NCBI RefSeq assembly: GCF_003337235.1
Contig: NZ_QPJC01000003.1
Span: forward strand, 1 to 37,626
Reading direction: 5' to 3'
DNA from: Halopolyspora algeriensis
GTDB taxonomy: Bacteria > Actinomycetota > Actinomycetes > Mycobacteriales > Pseudonocardiaceae
DNA length: 37,626 bases
In this document: positions 35,741 to 37,626 of the stretch, piece by piece
Layout of the letters: the number at the start of each line of letters is the position of its first letter
How positions within the stretch are numbered: position 1 is the stretch's first letter
Translations under genes and position numbers: made by a program
The notes under the pieces: model-generated
What the model was told of the DNA's origin: nothing
Database searches by the model: none
Seen by the model: the letters and a program-made list of their open reading frames with translations, nothing else

Positions 35741-36216
35741 CGCGTGCCTCCGAAGCGCCGGTGACCGCCGTCCCAGTCGTCGTCCCCGTCGTCGTGGCCG
35801 AGATCCATCTCCGAGACGCTCTCGCGTCGCGAACCGGTGTCCTGCCCGGACTCCTCCTCGTCCGGCTGCAGCCGGGCGATGCCGGCCTCGACCTGCTCGC
35901 CGAGGAAGTTCATCGCCTCGCCGTCACCCAGCAGCGGGCGCATGCTCTCCTGCACCTCGCGCGCGGCCTGCTGCTGCGCCCGGCGGATCGTGGCCATGAT
36001 CGTGCTCGCCAGCTTGGTGTGGCCGAGCTCCATCGCCTTCGGTCCGAGCTCGAGCGACTCGATGCTTCCCCCGCCCGCCACGGTGACCGTGACGGTGCCG
36101 TCATCGCTGGTGGCTCGGCTGCTCGCGCCGGCGAGCGCCTCCTGCGACCGCTCGAGCTGCTGCTGCATCCGGGTGGTCTTGTTCTCGAAATCCGCCAGGA
36201 ACTGGTAAGGATCCAA
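35737..36216 (-). CDS. YbaB/EbfC family nucleoid-associated-like protein
   Basis: 159 residues. DPYQFLADFENKTTRMQQQLERSQEALAGA forms a first helix, then TVTVTVAGGGSIESLELGPKA strands and a long helix, as in YbaB/EbfC proteins. Homologues of this length with an acidic tail (here Asp/Gly-rich) commonly head WXG100/EspC operons, where they may act as chaperones rather than DNA binders (inference). TTG 36216 is chosen for the GAGAGG 6 bases upstream; a further TTG at 36243 is possible. Confidence 0.78.
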   Translation of the reverse strand: MDPYQFLADFENKTTRMQQQLERSQEALAGASSRATSDDGTVTVTVAGGGSIESLELGPKAMELGHTKLASTIMATIRRAQQQAAREVQESMRPLLGDGEAMNFLGEQVEAGIARLQPDEEESGQDTGSRRESVSEMDLGHDDGDDDWDGGHRRFGGTR

Positions 36217-36317
36217 CGGGGACCTCTCGCTGTCGATGATCAATCCGGCGAGAAGCGTAGCGCGGACGGATCAGCGAATGTGGCCGATTAGGACAAACGG
36301 CGGGAAGGAAAAAGCGC

Positions 36318-36668
36318 TCACCCCAACCAGAGTTGGGCGCCCAGGTGAGCCAGCCGCTGCTTGCGCGCTTCGTAGTCCGGCATGGTCCCCAACAGGTTGG
36401 TCGCCGTCGGCCGGTGCACGGCGTTGGCGGCCTGGGAGATGCGGTGGTCGTCCAGCCACGGCTGCCCGTCGAGGGTGTTGATCCGGTGCAGCGCCGCGCG
36501 CAGCCTGCCCGCGAGGACGACGTCACGCAGCGAGTCCCGCCCGACCGGGGCGCCTTCTTCGGTGAGCGCGGGCAGGTGGGTCCAGCCCATCGCTTCGAGC
36601 CGGCGGATCAGCGGCCACTCGACGGCGTCCTTCTCGGTGGGCAACCCCACGCTCACAGTGCGCTCCAC
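36318..36668 (-). pseudogene. Truncated type I restriction endonuclease HsdR fragment
   Basis: 116 residues against roughly a thousand for HsdR. Residues 12-95 (DAVEWPLIRRLEAMGWTHL, GRDSLRDVVLAGRLRAALHRIN, GQPWLDDHRISQAANAVHRP) match the HsdR N-terminus. After TATNLLG the sequence switches to an unrelated 20-residue tail and stops. No HsdM/HsdS, helicase or nuclease motif is present. It is a relic, possibly transcribed. Confidence 0.72.
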
Positions 36669-36761
36669 GATCGGGTCCGGCGTCGCCGGTGATCGTAGCG
36701 CCGGCAGGTGACATTCGGTCGCACTTTCGATAACGAAGAGTCACACCTCAGTGCGGCGATG

Positions 36762-36821
36762 TGAGGCATCTGAACGATGCACATAATGCTGCATTGTGTT
36801 GACTCGGCCCTATGAGGCATC
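36762..36821 (+). promoter_or_regulatory. Direct repeats in the mazEF-like promoter region
   Basis: TGAGGCATC occurs at 36762-36770 and again at 36813-36821, the latter reaching the possible start. A TATGAG hexamer at 36811 could be the -10. The repeats are a candidate antitoxin operator. Confidence 0.35.
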
Positions 36822-36830
36822 ATGGGTAGC

Positions 36831-37139
36831 ATGAGCGCCGAAACCGTCCGCCGGGAAAGCCTTCCGCTCACCGAGTCCGATGCCACGATCGTCGACAAGC
36901 TGATGAACCCGCACAGCCTGGAACGCTGGGCCCTCAACCAGCTCGCCGAGAACGTCGGCACGACCAAAGCCGCTGTACTGCGCACCGCATTCCACATCGG
37001 TCTTGATCGGATCGTGGAAACAGCTCAGGACGAGGGGTACCGTCGGCTCGCCGAATCCATGACCGAGGAGGAGCGCGCCGAGCGTCGCGCGACCACGTAC
37101 TCGCGGCGGCGCGCGCGTGCTCAGCGGGGTGACGAGTGA
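36831..37139 (+). CDS. Antitoxin of a MazEF-like pair
   Basis: 102 residues. A probable helical DNA-binding part (SLPLTESDATIVDKLMNPHSLERWALNQLAENVGTTKAAVLRTAFHIGLDRI) is followed by an Arg/Glu-rich tail. I do not recognise a named family, but a ribbon-helix-helix-type antitoxin fits. Its role is inferred from the MazF-like gene whose GTG start overlaps its stop by 4 bases. ATG 36831 is chosen; an in-frame ATG at 36822 is also possible. A decayed paralogue lies at 31360-31503. Confidence 0.75.
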   Translation: MSAETVRRESLPLTESDATIVDKLMNPHSLERWALNQLAENVGTTKAAVLRTAFHIGLDRIVETAQDEGYRRLAESMTEEERAERRATTYSRRRARAQRGDE

Positions 37140-37477
37140 CCCGCAGCGGTGGCCCACCACCACAGGTTCTTCGTGGCCGCATCGTCGCCGCTGTCATCGA
37201 CGAGGAGCTCGGGGAAAAATACTACCTGGTGGTCAGCAACAATCGTCGCAATCGCCGACTCGACGACTTCCTGGCCGTACGACTGACCACCAGCCGCAAG
37301 CCGGACCTGGACACCATCGTCACCATCGACGACCCGCAGTCATCATGGACCGGCGCTGTGCTGTGCGATGACATCGTGGCGATCTTCAAATCGGAAGTGA
37401 CACGCGAAGAGGGAGCCCTGTCGCCGTCGACGATGAGCAGGGTGGACCAGGCATTGCGTAGTGCTTTGAGTCTGTAG
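37136..37477 (+). CDS. MazF/PemK family toxin endoribonuclease
   Basis: 113 residues, normal for MazF. The N-terminal VLRGRIVAAVIDEELGEKYYLVVSNN gives the SH3-like barrel start, followed by LDDFLAVRLTT and the GAVLCDDIVAIFKSEV strand, ending in SPSTMSRVDQALRSALSL, the usual C-terminal helix. MazF toxins cut mRNA at short motifs. GTG overlaps the antitoxin stop (GTGA). Confidence 0.85.
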   Translation: MTRSGGPPPQVLRGRIVAAVIDEELGEKYYLVVSNNRRNRRLDDFLAVRLTTSRKPDLDTIVTIDDPQSSWTGAVLCDDIVAIFKSEVTREEGALSPSTMSRVDQALRSALSL

Positions 37478-37479
37478 GC

Positions 37480-37521
37480 CGTGAGCGCACGTGCCAGGGC
37501 GAACCGGACCGTGCGCTCACG
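37480..37521. terminator. Hairpin between mazF-like gene and DUF397 gene
   Basis: A perfect 12-base stem (CGTGAGCGCACG/CGTGCGCTCACG) with an 18-base loop sits between convergent genes and starts 2 bases after the toxin stop. Confidence 0.6.
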
Positions 37522-37535
37522 ACCCCGATCGCGGC

Positions 37536-37626
37536 TCAGGCGAAGCGGTCGGCCTTGATGGCGGCCACGAACGCCTGCCACTGCCGGTGATCGGTGGTGA
37601 AGTACCCGGCCGCGCGGTCCTTGGTG
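37536..37626 (-). CDS. DUF397 domain protein, C-terminal part (cut by window edge)
   Basis: The 29 visible residues end in FTTDHRQWQAFVAAIKADRF plus Ala before the stop. This is the standard DUF397 C-terminus, in which a Trp followed by F and a short helix precede the end. DUF397 proteins are small actinobacterial partners of XRE-type regulators. The start lies outside the window. Confidence 0.75.
   Translation of the reverse strand, partial: TKDRAAGYFTTDHRQWQAFVAAIKADRFA

Noticed and set aside
1-37626. CRISPR array, tRNA or rRNA genes
   Set aside because: No regularly spaced repeats and no cloverleaf or rRNA stretches were seen in the intergenic regions.

Overview
The window is GC-rich DNA from a high-GC actinobacterium. 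Gene order and protein families (mycothiol-type DinB protein, Obg with an OCT domain, RNase E with a long basic/acidic N-terminus, EspC-type type VII secretion protein, DUF397 and DUF6230/DUF6114 proteins) point to the Pseudonocardiales/Actinopolysporales (Saccharopolyspora or Actinopolyspora-like). That placement is inference from content, not a database result.

Most of the window (about 0.2 to 28.8 kb) is one conserved chromosomal neighbourhood read on the minus strand. From right to left it holds valS, folC, a DUF4233 membrane protein, ndk, a GNAT acetyltransferase, two radical-SAM-linked proteins (TIGR03960 and TIGR03936 type), rne, rplU, rpmA, obg, proB, proA, nadD, rsfS, a gpgP-like phosphatase and a DegV protein. 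The order matches the valS-folC-ndk-rne-rplU-rpmA-obg-proB ... proA ... nadD-rsfS-gpgP region of Mycobacterium. It combines tRNA charging, folate, nucleotide and NAD supply, ribosome assembly and silencing, RNA decay and proline synthesis. Many neighbours overlap by 4 bases (ATGA/GTGA), so they are probably translationally coupled.

This core is interrupted by insertions. They are: bfd-bfr with an iron box plus a GNAT gene (between nadD and rsfS); a plus-strand recQ-type helicase with a MazF-like remnant beside it (between proA and proB); a three-gene cell-surface operon of DUF6230, DUF6114 and a secreted protein (between rplU and rne); and an AbrB-type antitoxin remnant, a zinc alcohol dehydrogenase and a vapBC module (between ndk and DUF4233).

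Right of valS (28.9 to 37.6 kb) the DNA is accessory: a mycothiol-dependent-isomerase-like DinB protein, a DUF1963 protein, a short-chain dehydrogenase, a secreted AMIN-like protein, and a four-gene minus-strand operon. That operon encodes an EbfC-like protein, an EspC-like type VII secretion protein, a 435-residue helical WXG100-like protein and a membrane protein carrying an internally duplicated Cys-containing module. Then come a truncated HsdR fragment, an intact mazEF-like toxin-antitoxin pair and the end of a DUF397 gene. A decayed second copy of the mazE-like antitoxin sits at about 31.4 kb. The left edge carries the last codons of a transposase.

The best candidates for something little described are the duplicated-module membrane protein in the type VII-associated operon, the three-gene DUF6230/DUF6114/surface operon with its candidate operator, and the scatter of intact and broken toxin-antitoxin genes at the seams of the core locus. 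No tRNA, rRNA or CRISPR array was seen.
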